Shown in pieces: positions 43,457 to 52,808 of a stretch of DNA of 64,000 nucleotides (position 1 is the stretch's first letter; each line of letters begins with the position of its first letter). Location: contig JAYZCG010000014.1 of the NCBI GenBank assembly GCA_036338435.1, forward strand, positions 87,745-151,744, read 5' to 3'. The notes under the pieces are model-generated. The model saw only the letters and a list, made by a program, of their open reading frames with translations, searched no databases and had not been told where the DNA came from. The translations under genes were made by a program, and so were the position numbers. The DNA comes from JAPYTY01 sp036338435. GTDB lineage: Bacteria > Acidobacteriota > UBA6911 > RPQK01 > JADFOI01.

Positions 43457-45265
43457 TTAGCGTTTGACCCTTTTCATCTTTATCCAGCGATCCAGGTGCA
43501 GCATGTTCGACATAATCTTCAGTGAGGCGGAATCACTCATGGTTTGATAACGTGCTCTATCAAACACCGATCGAGGATGGGGATTCATTAGGTGTTCTTC
43601 AAGATCAGAGGCATCGTATGAGCTGCGGTATTTTTCCAGTAATGTGCTCTCTTCCCAAATAACACGGAAGTCCGGGAAGCTTCTATTTGTAGCAGCTGGA
43701 TTGTTGGATGTTAGATCGGGTGGTTCCTTAAATAGCCACCTGCGTGGTGGAAAGTGTTTTGCCGAAATGGCTAGTTCACCCCAAAAAATGGATGAAAATA
43801 GAGGTAGTGTCGTGTTTGCAAGTGGGATTTTACGCGACCTTTCCATCAATGGATAAACAGCCTTGTTGAAAAGACGCCCATTTATTTTAATCTGTTGAGT
43901 AGCGATCCTAGCGATTTCGATTACTGATCTGTCTGTGTATACCTCAAAGGCCGGATGGACGAAAATATTTGTTGTCAAGTTAGTGTTGTGTTTGTTTCTC
44001 GTGAAGGGCCACATGTAACTCCATTCCCAGGCTGACCCATCTGTTCGCAAATTCTCCCAGTAATCTAGAATTGTCTCCCTTCTCTGTTGGATCTGGTCGA
44101 GAAGGTCTGCCTTGAAGACCGAAGAGAACTGGTCGTCGATATAGTGATTTCCACCACGCAAATATTGAATGGGTGTAGAGTCAAATCTCTCTAGCGTGCC
44201 TGAGTGTCTGCCAAGAAAGAGTCTTGCTTTGACATTGGCTTCGTGAAGTTTGAGGAGGGTGTCAGACATGTACCCACCCATGAAGGCGTCCAGGTCATAT
44301 TTCCCGAGCTCTTTTTGGAAGCCGAGGAATGATCCCCGATTAAAGTTCGCATGTGGTCCTTCCAGAGCGAGTAAATCGTTGATCAAATTTGGGTAATATT
44401 CTAGATCTCGAAGTAGGACCTTGTGCTCCAGCCCGATAGCAGCAGCAGCTTTTCTTGCAGTTTCTATTTCCAGGTTGAGTGTGTCGGAAATCGTGATTGC
44501 CAGACCCTGTTTACCACATTTAACAATCAATTCTCCTAATACCCTCGAATCGAGGCCACCGCTCATAAAGAGACCGATACTTTGAAGAGGAGACAGTATT
44601 TGTTCTACAGTACGTACCAGCCCCTTCCGTAATTGACACGAAAGGTCTGTGATGTCAGATGAAGCTTCTTCCACATAGCAGGTCGGAAGCCAGTATTGTC
44701 TCTCAGAAATCTCAATTATTTCACCGCTGTAGTCACATGATAAGCATGATGCATATGGGAATTCATACAAGTCCGAATAAGCTGTGTGAGGGTAGGTTAT
44801 AGATTCCTGGATTAGATGTTCTGTGATTGAGACGTAATCGATGTCTTCATCTTTGCCGGTGGCTTGTGCTAGTTCATCTATGTGAGTTGAAAAGACGAGA
44901 CTTCTATGATCGGGGGAGCTGTACTGGTAGAGATGAAAAGAATTGCCGATGTCACTTATGATGTGGCATTGGGAGCAGGGTGTATCAACTACGACTAGCA
45001 AAAAATTGCCTGTGAGGTAATCTCCCCACGAGTTTATCCCAACGTGTGGAAGGAGTTTCTGAACTAGGGATGCGGCTCTGATGTTGTCTGTATACTCTAC
45101 AACTTTGTCTTTGGTAATGGGAGTGTGTCGTGCCGGTTCTTGGTATAAGCGCGGGGCTCCCTTCAAAAAGATAGTTTTCCCCGTAGTGGTTACTACGTTT
45201 CCAAAGCCTGGATAGTGATTCGAATGCTGCACTGAACAGTTGTGTGGACTGATACGAACAAACAT
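43457..45265 (-). CDS. Asparagine synthase-like amidotransferase, second copy
   Basis: The roughly 602-residue protein has an N-terminal region with WGDYLTGNF and FVFSTHIDEL-type strands resembling the glutaminase domain of AsnB. The catalytic N-terminal Cys2 is not seen (the start reads M-F-V-R). The synthetase domain has the P-loop LFMSGGLDSR and GGYMSDTLL. Without the cysteine it may use ammonia or only adenylate its substrate. Members of this kind occur in capsule/O-antigen loci, where they may amidate sugar acids (inference). I chose the ATG at 45265, preceded by GGGAG at nine bases; a TTG at 45301 is an alternative. Confidence 0.82.
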   Translation of the reverse strand: MFVRISPHNCSVQHSNHYPGFGNVVTTTGKTIFLKGAPRLYQEPARHTPITKDKVVEYTDNIRAASLVQKLLPHVGINSWGDYLTGNFLLVVVDTPCSQCHIISDIGNSFHLYQYSSPDHRSLVFSTHIDELAQATGKDEDIDYVSITEHLIQESITYPHTAYSDLYEFPYASCLSCDYSGEIIEISERQYWLPTCYVEEASSDITDLSCQLRKGLVRTVEQILSPLQSIGLFMSGGLDSRVLGELIVKCGKQGLAITISDTLNLEIETARKAAAAIGLEHKVLLRDLEYYPNLINDLLALEGPHANFNRGSFLGFQKELGKYDLDAFMGGYMSDTLLKLHEANVKARLFLGRHSGTLERFDSTPIQYLRGGNHYIDDQFSSVFKADLLDQIQQRRETILDYWENLRTDGSAWEWSYMWPFTRNKHNTNLTTNIFVHPAFEVYTDRSVIEIARIATQQIKINGRLFNKAVYPLMERSRKIPLANTTLPLFSSIFWGELAISAKHFPPRRWLFKEPPDLTSNNPAATNRSFPDFRVIWEESTLLEKYRSSYDASDLEEHLMNPHPRSVFDRARYQTMSDSASLKIMSNMLHLDRWIKMKRVKR

Positions 45266-45498
45266 TCTCACATTCTCCCAACGTTCAGGGTTTCCAAGCA
45301 ATATAATTTTTGTCTGCGCATGATTTATTTAACCATCCTTTTAGGGGGAGACAGCATAGAGGTATCATAGCTGGACAACCTTTGGGTACCCCCCGGAGGA
45401 GAGTGCTGTCGAGAATGGAGGATTGATTGGATCGGTAGAATCATGCTATTAGGCCGGGCCGATATGATAGAAAACGTGACCGACGCAGGTAAATCGTT

Positions 45499-46476
45499 AT
45501 GAGAGTTAGTTCATTGGTGGCACTGTGGCGTTGCTATGGTCCTATGCTTGGTTTGAAGATTCTTCTCCATGCCGGGATTTATCATTACAAAAAGTACATT
45601 CTGAGACATAAGCTGATATTGAGACATGTTCACAATTACCGAATGTATCTTGATCTCAACGATCCTGGCATTTCTAAAACCTTAGCGATCGTGGGGACAC
45701 GTGAGCTTGAGCACGTCTACATCCTACAGAGGGAACTACGGAAAGGTATGACGGTTTGGGATATTGGCGCAAACATTGGTTATTACGCACTCATGGAAGC
45801 GCAATATATCGGAAGTGCAGGGAAGGTATATGCGGTTGAGCCCTCTCCGAGCAACTACGATTTGTTAAAGCAAAATGTGACATTGAATGACTGTACAGAT
45901 TTAATCGAGACCTTTCCTTTGGCTATATCGAATAGGACTGGGGAGTCGAAGCTCTATTTGTCTGAAATGTCTAACATCAACACTTTTCATCCCCTATCGT
46001 TCAGATTTGGAACAACATCTAGAAACCTTTCCGGAAATTCCGTTATGGTTTCAACGAGCGATGTTCTCACATTCATAGAGAATAAGCGGCCAATAGACCT
46101 TATACGAATGGACATCGAGGGACATGAGGTGAATGTTTTTGAGAGCATCGTCAAGGCAGTAGAAGAAAAAGATTTTGCTGCAGGGATTTTGTTCGAGACA
46201 CATTTCCCAAAGTACGATGATGCCCAGCACAACATGAGGATACAATTGGAGCACTTGTTTCGATTAGGGTACTGCGCAAAGTGGATGGCTTCTACGGATG
46301 AGAGGAAAGCTAGATTCAAAGAAAAGGGGTATGTCCCAGAAGTAGTCATAAAAACAGATGCTGTGGAACGGGGCCTTTACAAGAACGTCAGAGATGATGA
46401 CGCTATTGAATTCATTTGTGATTTAGGTGGGGTACGGACTGTGTTACTGGTGAGAGACCAGCTTGCATCGATTTAA
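45499..46476 (+). CDS. FkbM family methyltransferase
   Basis: The 325-residue protein has the class I SAM core of the FkbM family. VWDIGANIGYYAL is the glycine-rich SAM loop, VYAVEPSPSNYDLLK follows, and LIRMDIEGHEVNVFE is the conserved FkbM D-x-E-G-x-E motif. Members O-methylate sugars or other small groups. It likely adds a methyl ether to a glycan residue, for instance as a chain cap (inference). A weak hairpin with a T-run follows it at 46502-46522. Confidence 0.9.
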   Translation: MRVSSLVALWRCYGPMLGLKILLHAGIYHYKKYILRHKLILRHVHNYRMYLDLNDPGISKTLAIVGTRELEHVYILQRELRKGMTVWDIGANIGYYALMEAQYIGSAGKVYAVEPSPSNYDLLKQNVTLNDCTDLIETFPLAISNRTGESKLYLSEMSNINTFHPLSFRFGTTSRNLSGNSVMVSTSDVLTFIENKRPIDLIRMDIEGHEVNVFESIVKAVEEKDFAAGILFETHFPKYDDAQHNMRIQLEHLFRLGYCAKWMASTDERKARFKEKGYVPEVVIKTDAVERGLYKNVRDDDAIEFICDLGGVRTVLLVRDQLASI

Positions 46477-46501
46477 CAACATTGCAGTTGATCAATCAAA
46501 T

Positions 46502-46522
46502 AGGCCGTTGTGGGGCCTTTTT
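46502..46522 (+). terminator. Possible weak intrinsic terminator after the FkbM gene
   Basis: AGGCC (46502-46506) and GGCCT (46514-46518) pair as a 5-bp G+C-rich stem with a 7-base loop, followed directly by T's to 46522. It is short, so termination would be partial at best. Confidence 0.4.
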
Positions 46523-46574
46523 ACGGCTATGGACCAAAACCCAACGGGTATAAGACATGTGAACATCACTGAGT

Positions 46575-48683
46575 ATGGGGTCACCTATGACACGCGTTGT
46601 TGATTATCTTAATAATGGCGCTTATTGCTTAGTACTGTGTTGTCTTGTCGTTGTCTCCTTCTCCTTTGCTTTAACAACTTACCATCCTTTCGAGGCAATT
46701 AAAGAGCTCCTCTTCCATTTACTTGTCGTATTTTCGAGTTCCTTCATTGTAGTCTGGGCCATACTTACCAGGGCATTCCCCATCAAAAGAAATCCTCTAT
46801 TTATCTTTGTTTTTTTATACCTTTGCTGTAATACGTTATCTTTTGCTCTTTCCCCCTACGCAGACAAGTCATATTTCATCAATCTGGTACTGCTAAGCCT
46901 GTTTTTCACAACGGTTGTTGTGTCTGTAAATTCAGAAAAGAAAATCGAATATTTACTCTATTCTATAGCTGTTGTTGCGGGTGGATCTTCAATTTATGGA
47001 TTGATGCAGTTCTTCGGTTACGACTATCTTCCTCTTACAGCTAGCCTTGGAGTAAGGGGGCTAGGTGCCCGGGTCTACTCTTTTTTTGGTAACCCCAATG
47101 AATTTGCAGCCGTATTGGTCATGTGCCTCCCCCTTCTCCTTGCCGGATTTTTTCACGTGAAAGGCAAGTCGAGATACCTTTTCTCGATATGTTTTCTTCT
47201 TGCGATTGTTGGACTGCTACTGGCAGGTGCGAGAGCTGCTCTTCTTGGTTCCGGCGTTGCCATCGTCCTATTTTTTGCCATTAGCTATGGGAAGGTGCAT
47301 AAGCGCAGGTATCTTTGTGCAGTTAGCCTTACGTTTGTTCTTATCGCTGCTGGTTTTGTATACACCATTGTAAAGCCACCTTCGAGTAGCTTTGAACTGC
47401 GCAAATACTGGTGGCAGAATACCCTCCAAATAGTTCAGGATTACCCACTTTTGGGTACAGGAGTGGGAAGTTTTAACGTCTATTATCCCCAGTACAGAAG
47501 CCGATCCACAGATATTGCTCTAGGATTCGACTCGGGAGTTCAAGCAAGATTAGAACATCCACACAATGAATTTATCGAGATTCTGAGTGATTTGGGAATA
47601 CTAGGATTTGTCTTATTTGTTGGCATCATTGGTGCGTTTTTTTACAACTATTATGTAAAATGGAGTCCCCACAACAAATATCTTGTGGCCGGCAATTGCT
47701 GCGCTCTTACGGGTATTCTTGTCCACAACCTGTACTCTCAGAACTTACGATTTGTTTTCGTTGCTATGTTTTTCTGGCTCAATCTAGCTTTACAATCGGT
47801 ACTGCTATCTGGGCCAAAGACTAAGAGCAAGGTCATTCTGAATAGGGGAAGAGTCATTGTTTCCTTTTTTCTCTTGTCTATTTCAGCCGTATTTTTTTTG
47901 AATCAATCCTTCAGAGTTTATTTGGCTGATTCTTACCTCCAGAGAGGGTTGGGAGCCTACGGGGTCAATGATTTTGATGTGGCAGGAGCACATTTAAAGA
48001 ATGCGGTGGAAAATAATCCACAGAATAAGGCGGGACTCTACTACTTGGGAATGAGTCAATTTATGTTGGAGAAGTATCCTGAGTCGAAAGAAACCTTGCG
48101 CAAACTTGTGTGGCTGGATCCAAATTATCTGAGAAGTCACTATTGGTTAGCCAACAATTATTTCATGACCCAGGATTTCGAAATGGCTAAAGCTGAATAC
48201 AAAGAGGCGATTAAGGTAGATGATGCATTCGGGGAGGCCTATTATGACTTGGGACGCATTGCTATGGGAGAAAATGACAGTCAGCAAGCTCTTAGCTATT
48301 TTCAGAAAGCACACCAGTTTGCAAGTGCAAGTGTGAGCCAGAACGCGAAAGAATATATGGGCATAATTCGTCGGGAACCTGACCTGGTAGTCTCTGGTGT
48401 CATAAGTCCCACGATCACCACCATTGGAGATGAGCTAACCGTTGATTTTACGGTAAAGAATATTGGATGGGGACCTTCGGGACCATCCCAAATACGGTTT
48501 TTTTTCCCAGGTAATCCGGACGCGTGGTCTTATGCTAGACAGGATCTATTTCCGAAGATGTCGGTTGACTCTCTGGAGCCGGGGTCAATGTTTTCCGGCC
48601 AGGCAACGGTTATCGTTCCTCACTTTTTGGCGTCGGGTGGGGGGGGGGTATGGGCCACACTACACGGTACGTTTTTACGTTGA
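46575..48683 (+). CDS. O-antigen polymerase/ligase (Wzy_C) fused to TPR and CARDB-like regions, frame broken near the 3' end
   Basis: The 702-residue protein has about a dozen hydrophobic helices up to about residue 450. Within them are WWQNTLQIVQDYPLLGTGVG and HPHNEFIEILSDLG, hallmarks of the Wzy_C family that polymerises or ligates O-antigen. TPR-like repeats follow (about 455-590) and then a CARDB-type beta domain from about 600. At a run of ten G (48639-48648) the frame shifts and ends at 48683. With nine (or twelve) G the protein would continue as YGPHYTVRFYVDPDE to the stop at 48756, completing the beta domain. Either the gene is phase-variable, or damaged, or the run was miscounted in sequencing. 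Confidence 0.88.
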   Translation: MGSPMTRVVDYLNNGAYCLVLCCLVVVSFSFALTTYHPFEAIKELLFHLLVVFSSSFIVVWAILTRAFPIKRNPLFIFVFLYLCCNTLSFALSPYADKSYFINLVLLSLFFTTVVVSVNSEKKIEYLLYSIAVVAGGSSIYGLMQFFGYDYLPLTASLGVRGLGARVYSFFGNPNEFAAVLVMCLPLLLAGFFHVKGKSRYLFSICFLLAIVGLLLAGARAALLGSGVAIVLFFAISYGKVHKRRYLCAVSLTFVLIAAGFVYTIVKPPSSSFELRKYWWQNTLQIVQDYPLLGTGVGSFNVYYPQYRSRSTDIALGFDSGVQARLEHPHNEFIEILSDLGILGFVLFVGIIGAFFYNYYVKWSPHNKYLVAGNCCALTGILVHNLYSQNLRFVFVAMFFWLNLALQSVLLSGPKTKSKVILNRGRVIVSFFLLSISAVFFLNQSFRVYLADSYLQRGLGAYGVNDFDVAGAHLKNAVENNPQNKAGLYYLGMSQFMLEKYPESKETLRKLVWLDPNYLRSHYWLANNYFMTQDFEMAKAEYKEAIKVDDAFGEAYYDLGRIAMGENDSQQALSYFQKAHQFASASVSQNAKEYMGIIRREPDLVVSGVISPTITTIGDELTVDFTVKNIGWGPSGPSQIRFFFPGNPDAWSYARQDLFPKMSVDSLEPGSMFSGQATVIVPHFLASGGGGVWATLHGTFLR
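48639..48648 (+). repeat. Run of ten G inside the Wzy-like gene
   Basis: Ten consecutive G's lie in the coding sequence. Removing one restores a reading frame that runs to 48756 and completes a recognisable CARDB-type end (VRFYVDPDELLPEFDEYNN). Slippage at such runs is a known on/off switch in surface-glycan genes. Confidence 0.8.
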
Positions 48684-48785
48684 CCCGGACGAACTACTTC
48701 CGGAGTTTGACGAGTATAACAACAACTTTGAATACTCGATCACTGTTCATGAGTAAAAGATGACTTGTTCAGGTGAGACGACGTG

Positions 48786-48820
48786 TGGAGGCGGTATACG
48801 GTGGATTATGCCACCCTCCA
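48786..48820 (+). other. Two-part stem-loop after the Wzy-like gene
   Basis: TGGAGG (48786-48791) pairs with CCTCCA (48815-48820). Inside it GGTG/CACC forms a second short stem with the loop GATTATGC. No T-run follows, so termination is uncertain. It may be an mRNA end-protecting structure. Confidence 0.3.
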
Positions 48821-48854
48821 TGTGCAGTGATAATAGCCTTGAACCCTCTTTTCT

Positions 48855-48884
48855 TTGCTCTTGTGGTACACGATTTAGTATAAT
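48855..48884 (+). promoter_or_regulatory. Putative sigma-70-type promoter before the lipoprotein-like gene
   Basis: TTGCTC (48855-48860) and a perfect TATAAT (48879-48884) are 18 bases apart, about 40 bases before the ATG at 48924. The -10 box matches the consensus; the -35 matches at the first three positions. Confidence 0.45.
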
Positions 48885-48923
48885 CTTAGGCTGGTGTAGG
48901 TGTGCCCAGAGGGTATTGTACAG

Positions 48924-50489
48924 ATGAAAGTTAAACAGTCGAAATGGTTTCGAAAAAAGGAGTTGGCTTGGCTTTGCCTCGCAACTCTAGCTGTTTGTGT
49001 AATCCCCATGGCTAGCTGCTATGAAGTCGGGGGGGCAGAGTCTGTGCGAAATGACGGTTTTAGTAGTACAAGTCAAGTGTCTTCGACTGTAAGACCCTTA
49101 GTTTTGGAGGTCGTTTCAGAATCTACTTCGGACCTGGTGCGGCATCCATTTCCAGATAAAGCAGCTCTTAAGCGTGATGGCATGGAGTCAAGGGAAAAAG
49201 AGATTTACCGGTTAGCATTGCCAAACTACGATGCCGGACTTGCGACCGGCTACCGGGACAGCATTTCTATGGTTCCTATGGACACATACCCTGTATTCAC
49301 TGGAGAAGGGCATCCATCAGGCTCATCCAGTAGGACGGCATTTGTCGACAAAACCCCAAAGATAACAGGGGTGAAGAGATCTTACGGATCTTCTCATGAG
49401 CAGCTAGGGTCCTTAGAGTATGCTTATCAAGTGGCTTTGATGCAGCTTTTCAGTAAGCCTAACCGCGATCGAAGTAAGCAGCTATTCAGTCCGGATGGGG
49501 AGTTTGATGAGTCTGTCCTTTACAATAATCCTTTTGGAGACGCCAATCCCTTGAAGGAGGCCGCGGCATCTCATGGCTTGGAAAATGACCCGAATCCTCT
49601 TTTGGAAGATGATTCGCCTTCTCCTACAGAATCCATAGAGCCCGAGCCCGAGCCCGAGCCCGAGCCTTCAAAAATGAATGTTTCTGCCGGTGTGCGGGGG
49701 AATATAGACACGGTCGAAGAGTTTCCTGAAGGCCCCTTAAACTTTTTGGTTACCGGGGATTTTTCGCAGGATGGTGAAAAAACTGCCTTCCGAGCCCTTA
49801 GGGACAATTTAGGTCGTTTCGTTTTGGAAAACCACATCCGCTACACGATTGCTGGCGGTTTTCTCTCTTTTAAGAAAGATGAACAGGTGGTTACCACGGA
49901 TCTAAATCAAGATGGTTTGATTGATTTAGTGGTGGTCAAAAAGGGGCTACGCGATCGAGTAGAAATCTTTGAGGGCAAGGGGGGGACACGTTTCGATCAG
50001 TGGACTTCATTTTCTACTTCGAAGGAGATCATCGGTATCTCATCTTTCGAATTTAGTGGAGATGGGAAAGAGGATCTTGTTTTTATTGTGGAGGATGTTC
50101 CCCATCTGATGGTGTACAAACAGGATGGGTCTGACTTCAGGTATGCCAAAGAATTAGTCCTTCCTTTTGAGCCAGGATTACTAGTCGAAGCTCAAGAAAG
50201 CCCGGAGGAACGCCGGTTGTACATTTTCAACCCTGCGTTAACTGAGGTTGTAGCCCTAAGTTCAGAAAACCCCAGCGTCTACGTTTCTGGGCTGGAAACC
50301 GTCTTGGATCACCTGAAAACGATCAGTGTTGATGGGGTGCTGGGTGGAATGTCTTTTCTGCATTTGGGAGGAAGGGTTACCTTAGCGGAGAAGACTTCTG
50401 GAGACGTTATCTTTGCTGGTAGTTTTGCAGCTGCTGATCAGACTCCAAATGTCATTTTTGGTGGACAGCGATTGATGTTCGTGCCCTAG
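48924..50489 (+). CDS. Exported lipoprotein-like protein with E-P repeat and beta-propeller-like C-terminal half
   Basis: The 521-residue protein starts with a basic n-region, a hydrophobic stretch (LAWLCLATLAVCVIP) and MASC, a weak lipobox with Cys32. The next 200 residues are polar and low in recognisable features. An EPEPEPEPEP linker encoded by tandem GAGCCC hexamers (49638-49667) is followed by strands such as FLVTGDFSQDGEKTAF, TTDLNQDGLIDLVVV and FSGDGKEDLVFIV. These D-x-D/N-G-rich loops recall FG-GAP/VCBS calcium-binding propeller repeats. It is likely anchored outside the cytoplasm; the function is unknown. A GTG at 48900 is an alternative start. Confidence 0.7.
   Translation: MKVKQSKWFRKKELAWLCLATLAVCVIPMASCYEVGGAESVRNDGFSSTSQVSSTVRPLVLEVVSESTSDLVRHPFPDKAALKRDGMESREKEIYRLALPNYDAGLATGYRDSISMVPMDTYPVFTGEGHPSGSSSRTAFVDKTPKITGVKRSYGSSHEQLGSLEYAYQVALMQLFSKPNRDRSKQLFSPDGEFDESVLYNNPFGDANPLKEAAASHGLENDPNPLLEDDSPSPTESIEPEPEPEPEPSKMNVSAGVRGNIDTVEEFPEGPLNFLVTGDFSQDGEKTAFRALRDNLGRFVLENHIRYTIAGGFLSFKKDEQVVTTDLNQDGLIDLVVVKKGLRDRVEIFEGKGGTRFDQWTSFSTSKEIIGISSFEFSGDGKEDLVFIVEDVPHLMVYKQDGSDFRYAKELVLPFEPGLLVEAQESPEERRLYIFNPALTEVVALSSENPSVYVSGLETVLDHLKTISVDGVLGGMSFLHLGGRVTLAEKTSGDVIFAGSFAAADQTPNVIFGGQRLMFVP
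49638..49667 (+). repeat. Tandem GAGCCC hexamer (five copies) coding for (Glu-Pro)5
   Basis: Four GAGCCC units plus one GAGCCT code for alternating Glu-Pro, a stiff linker between two parts of the exported protein. Tandem hexamers can change copy number in frame by slippage. Confidence 0.75.
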
Positions 50490-50545
50490 GGCTCACACAC
50501 AGTGCAACCTGTATGATGCCCCTCCATTAAAAGGAGAATAGTAGC

Positions 50546-51523
50546 ATGCCTGGCATGAAAAATGCGGCCCGTACTCTTTACAAAAAACTGCCTGCCTCTT
50601 TCAGGAAGCAAGCTTCTAAGCTGTATCATCGTTACCGTTATCCAGCCTTATTATTCCGCATCCATAGTGCTCCGAGGTTCCAAAATACCTATTTTCAGTT
50701 CATGAAGACGGTGCAATCGCCGATAGTTATGAGGCGGTATAGATTGCGGGAAGAGTTGCTCGCGCAGCACAATGAATTTTCCATCCAATCCCGCCAAGGC
50801 TTTGCTCGCTATGCTCCAAAAAATTTTCCCTTCTTGAATGATGTTCTCCAAGAAGCACGAGAGTCCTTGAAAGCTCACGAGATAAAGCAACTAGTTACGC
50901 AGTCCAAAAAACCGTTTTTAGTCAAAGTTCCTTACGACTGTACCTTAGACTCGCCATTTATTCAGTTTGCCACACACCCCCGAGTTCTTGCGCCAATTGC
51001 AGAATACCTTGGCATTGTCCCTGTATTGACTAGCGTAATTTTGTACTATTCTCCGAACGAAATGATGGAGAGTGGCCGTAGCCAAAGTTACCATCTCGAC
51101 GAAACTGACAAACGTGTCATTAAACTCTGGGTGTTTATTGAAGAAGTGTCCGAGGATACAGGCCCCCTCACCATTATTGACGCGGCTGTTTCACAAACTA
51201 TTTTCAAAGAAATGAGACGTCGTGGAGATACGCGTAGCCGTAACGAAAAGCATGATGATTCAAGGATTGAGATGCTGACAACGCAACCCCCAACCCCCTT
51301 GACCGGTCCGCCCGGGACGATAGCCTTTGTAGATACGGACAACTGCTATCACTACGGCAGTCGTCCGGGAACGCGACCACGATACATGCTTATGTTCCAG
51401 TACCATTCGCCATGGGCTTACGATATGCCACTTTTTTGGAGACGTTCTAACGAGGTTCCATTCAGCGCTCTGGTGACTCCAGAAACACCGGAACTGGCAC
51501 GCCTTGTTTTAGGATATCAGTAG
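50546..51523 (+). CDS. Phytanoyl-CoA dioxygenase (PhyH)-like Fe(II)/2-oxoglutarate oxygenase
   Basis: The 325-residue protein has the iron-binding H-x-D in YHLDETDKRV. The distal histidine and 2-oxoglutarate-binding arginine lie in NCYHYGSRPGTRPRYM. KLWVFIEEV and DTGPLTIID strands between them are typical of PhyH-type oxygenases. Such enzymes hydroxylate lipids or small metabolites. Here a hydroxylated sugar, phosphonate or lipid carrier is conceivable (inference). AAGGAG at about 50531 supports the ATG. It lies between the lipoprotein-like gene and a convergent GT2 gene. Confidence 0.82.
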   Translation: MPGMKNAARTLYKKLPASFRKQASKLYHRYRYPALLFRIHSAPRFQNTYFQFMKTVQSPIVMRRYRLREELLAQHNEFSIQSRQGFARYAPKNFPFLNDVLQEARESLKAHEIKQLVTQSKKPFLVKVPYDCTLDSPFIQFATHPRVLAPIAEYLGIVPVLTSVILYYSPNEMMESGRSQSYHLDETDKRVIKLWVFIEEVSEDTGPLTIIDAAVSQTIFKEMRRRGDTRSRNEKHDDSRIEMLTTQPPTPLTGPPGTIAFVDTDNCYHYGSRPGTRPRYMLMFQYHSPWAYDMPLFWRRSNEVPFSALVTPETPELARLVLGYQ

Positions 51524-51565
51524 CGATTCGCTATCCAGGGCTCTGTTAGCCACTACATTTTTAGA

Positions 51566-52588
51566 CTAACCCCTCCTTATTAGTTCACGGAACTGGAGTG
51601 TGGAGATCTTCCTAGTTTTTGAAATGACAAAGCGTTTTCGAAGAGCGTGCGGTGTAGCCAACAAACCCGCTATTATTCCTAGAAGAAACGATCCAAAGAA
51701 ACCAGCCTTGAAAAGATGGAAGAACCCGCTATGCAGCCACCCATAGGTCAGCCAAGCAACGTAGCGGAAGGGGTGATAGGTGATCATGAGTTGCCAACGA
51801 TTTCGGGTAATCCAGTAGGCACGATCCGCAGAATACCAACCTGACCGTCTGACCGTTTGCTTAACATTCTGATTTTTCCTTTTTGTTGTACTATTGTTTA
51901 ATTCTTCTGTTTCTTGACGGGTTGGGTCAGAGGCCGCTTCCATGTGGTACACAACGGCATCGGGGAGATAAAGGCAGTGGTATCCGGCAAGCTGGGCTCT
52001 CAAACAGAGATCCAGGTCTTCCAGGTACATAAAAAAAGTTTCATCAAAAAAGCCAATTTCATCAAATAAGCTACGCCGGTAGAAAGCAGCAGCAGCGCTT
52101 GCTCCCATGATTGGCTCAATATTGGGGAATCCATCGACTGGTTGCCCTCTGCCTCGTTTGTAGGGAATTCCGCTTCGGTTGTAGCAATCCCCGGCAGAAT
52201 CCAGCTGCTTCCGGAGATAGTAGTCCACAATTTTTGAGGCAAAGATAGTGTAATCTGGGTGTTGTTGCAGGGCTGTGACCCCGGCTTTGACCCAGCCAGA
52301 GTCAGCGTGCGTATCGTTGTTGAGGAGAGCTACAAACTGCGTTGAAGTGGATTGGATCCCAACGTTGGCAGCTTTAGCAAAGCCGTGATTGTATCCAAGA
52401 TTCAGGTACTCCAGGCCACAGGAGAAGGAGGGTTGGAGAGCTCTGACCATCTTTTCCGTCGAATCTACAGAGCCATTGTCTACTATTTGCACCCTGCAGG
52501 GCATCTTTTGTCGTTGAAGGGATTGCAGGCAGTTTTGTAGTAAGTTTTTTTGGTTCCAAGTAGGAATGATAACAGTGAGTTCACTCAT
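51566..52588 (-). CDS. Glycosyltransferase family 2 with C-terminal membrane segment (rhamnosyltransferase-like)
   Basis: The 340-residue protein opens with VIIPTWNQKNLLQNCLQSL, VQIVDNGSVDST and NLGYNHGFAKAAN. ALLNNDTHAD is the metal-binding region, and FFDETFFMYLEDLDLCLRAQ is the ED-x-D-type catalytic segment. This is the layout of WbbL/rhamnosyltransferase-like GT2 enzymes. A hydrophobic stretch near the end (FLLGIIAGLLA) may anchor it to the membrane. A relative with the same arrangement is at 62451. It is transcribed toward the PhyH gene. Confidence 0.9.
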   Translation of the reverse strand: MSELTVIIPTWNQKNLLQNCLQSLQRQKMPCRVQIVDNGSVDSTEKMVRALQPSFSCGLEYLNLGYNHGFAKAANVGIQSTSTQFVALLNNDTHADSGWVKAGVTALQQHPDYTIFASKIVDYYLRKQLDSAGDCYNRSGIPYKRGRGQPVDGFPNIEPIMGASAAAAFYRRSLFDEIGFFDETFFMYLEDLDLCLRAQLAGYHCLYLPDAVVYHMEAASDPTRQETEELNNSTTKRKNQNVKQTVRRSGWYSADRAYWITRNRWQLMITYHPFRYVAWLTYGWLHSGFFHLFKAGFFGSFLLGIIAGLLATPHALRKRFVISKTRKISTLQFRELIRRG

Positions 52589-52679
52589 GGGATCCCTGAA
52601 AGAATATCGTGTCTAGTCAAGGATTACGACCACTATTATCAGAGTCATATGATTCCATAAAACCATCGAATCGTATGAA

Positions 52680-52714
52680 CTGACCGCCTATAAATGGCCA
52701 ACTTATAGTATAAT
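52680..52714 (+). promoter_or_regulatory. Candidate promoter before the large secreted protein
   Basis: A TATAGT (52704-52709) overlapping a TATAAT (52709-52714) lies about 95 bases before the start at 52809. CTGACC (52680-52685) is 18 bases before the first box. The region is the only part of the gap 52589-52760 with such boxes. The -35 element is weak. Confidence 0.3.
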
Positions 52715-52808
52715 ATACTCCTTAACATAGATTGAACGCGTCCTTTTAGTTGAATCCTGTGTGAAAAGTATGTTCAAAATTAAATCATTCTGCAGGGGGG
52801 TTTCCTCA

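Noticed and set aside
48463..48756. A separate 97-residue gene overlapping the Wzy-like gene
   Set aside because: Only its last 36 residues look like protein, and they complete the CARDB domain of the gene before it; the rest is a shadow frame.
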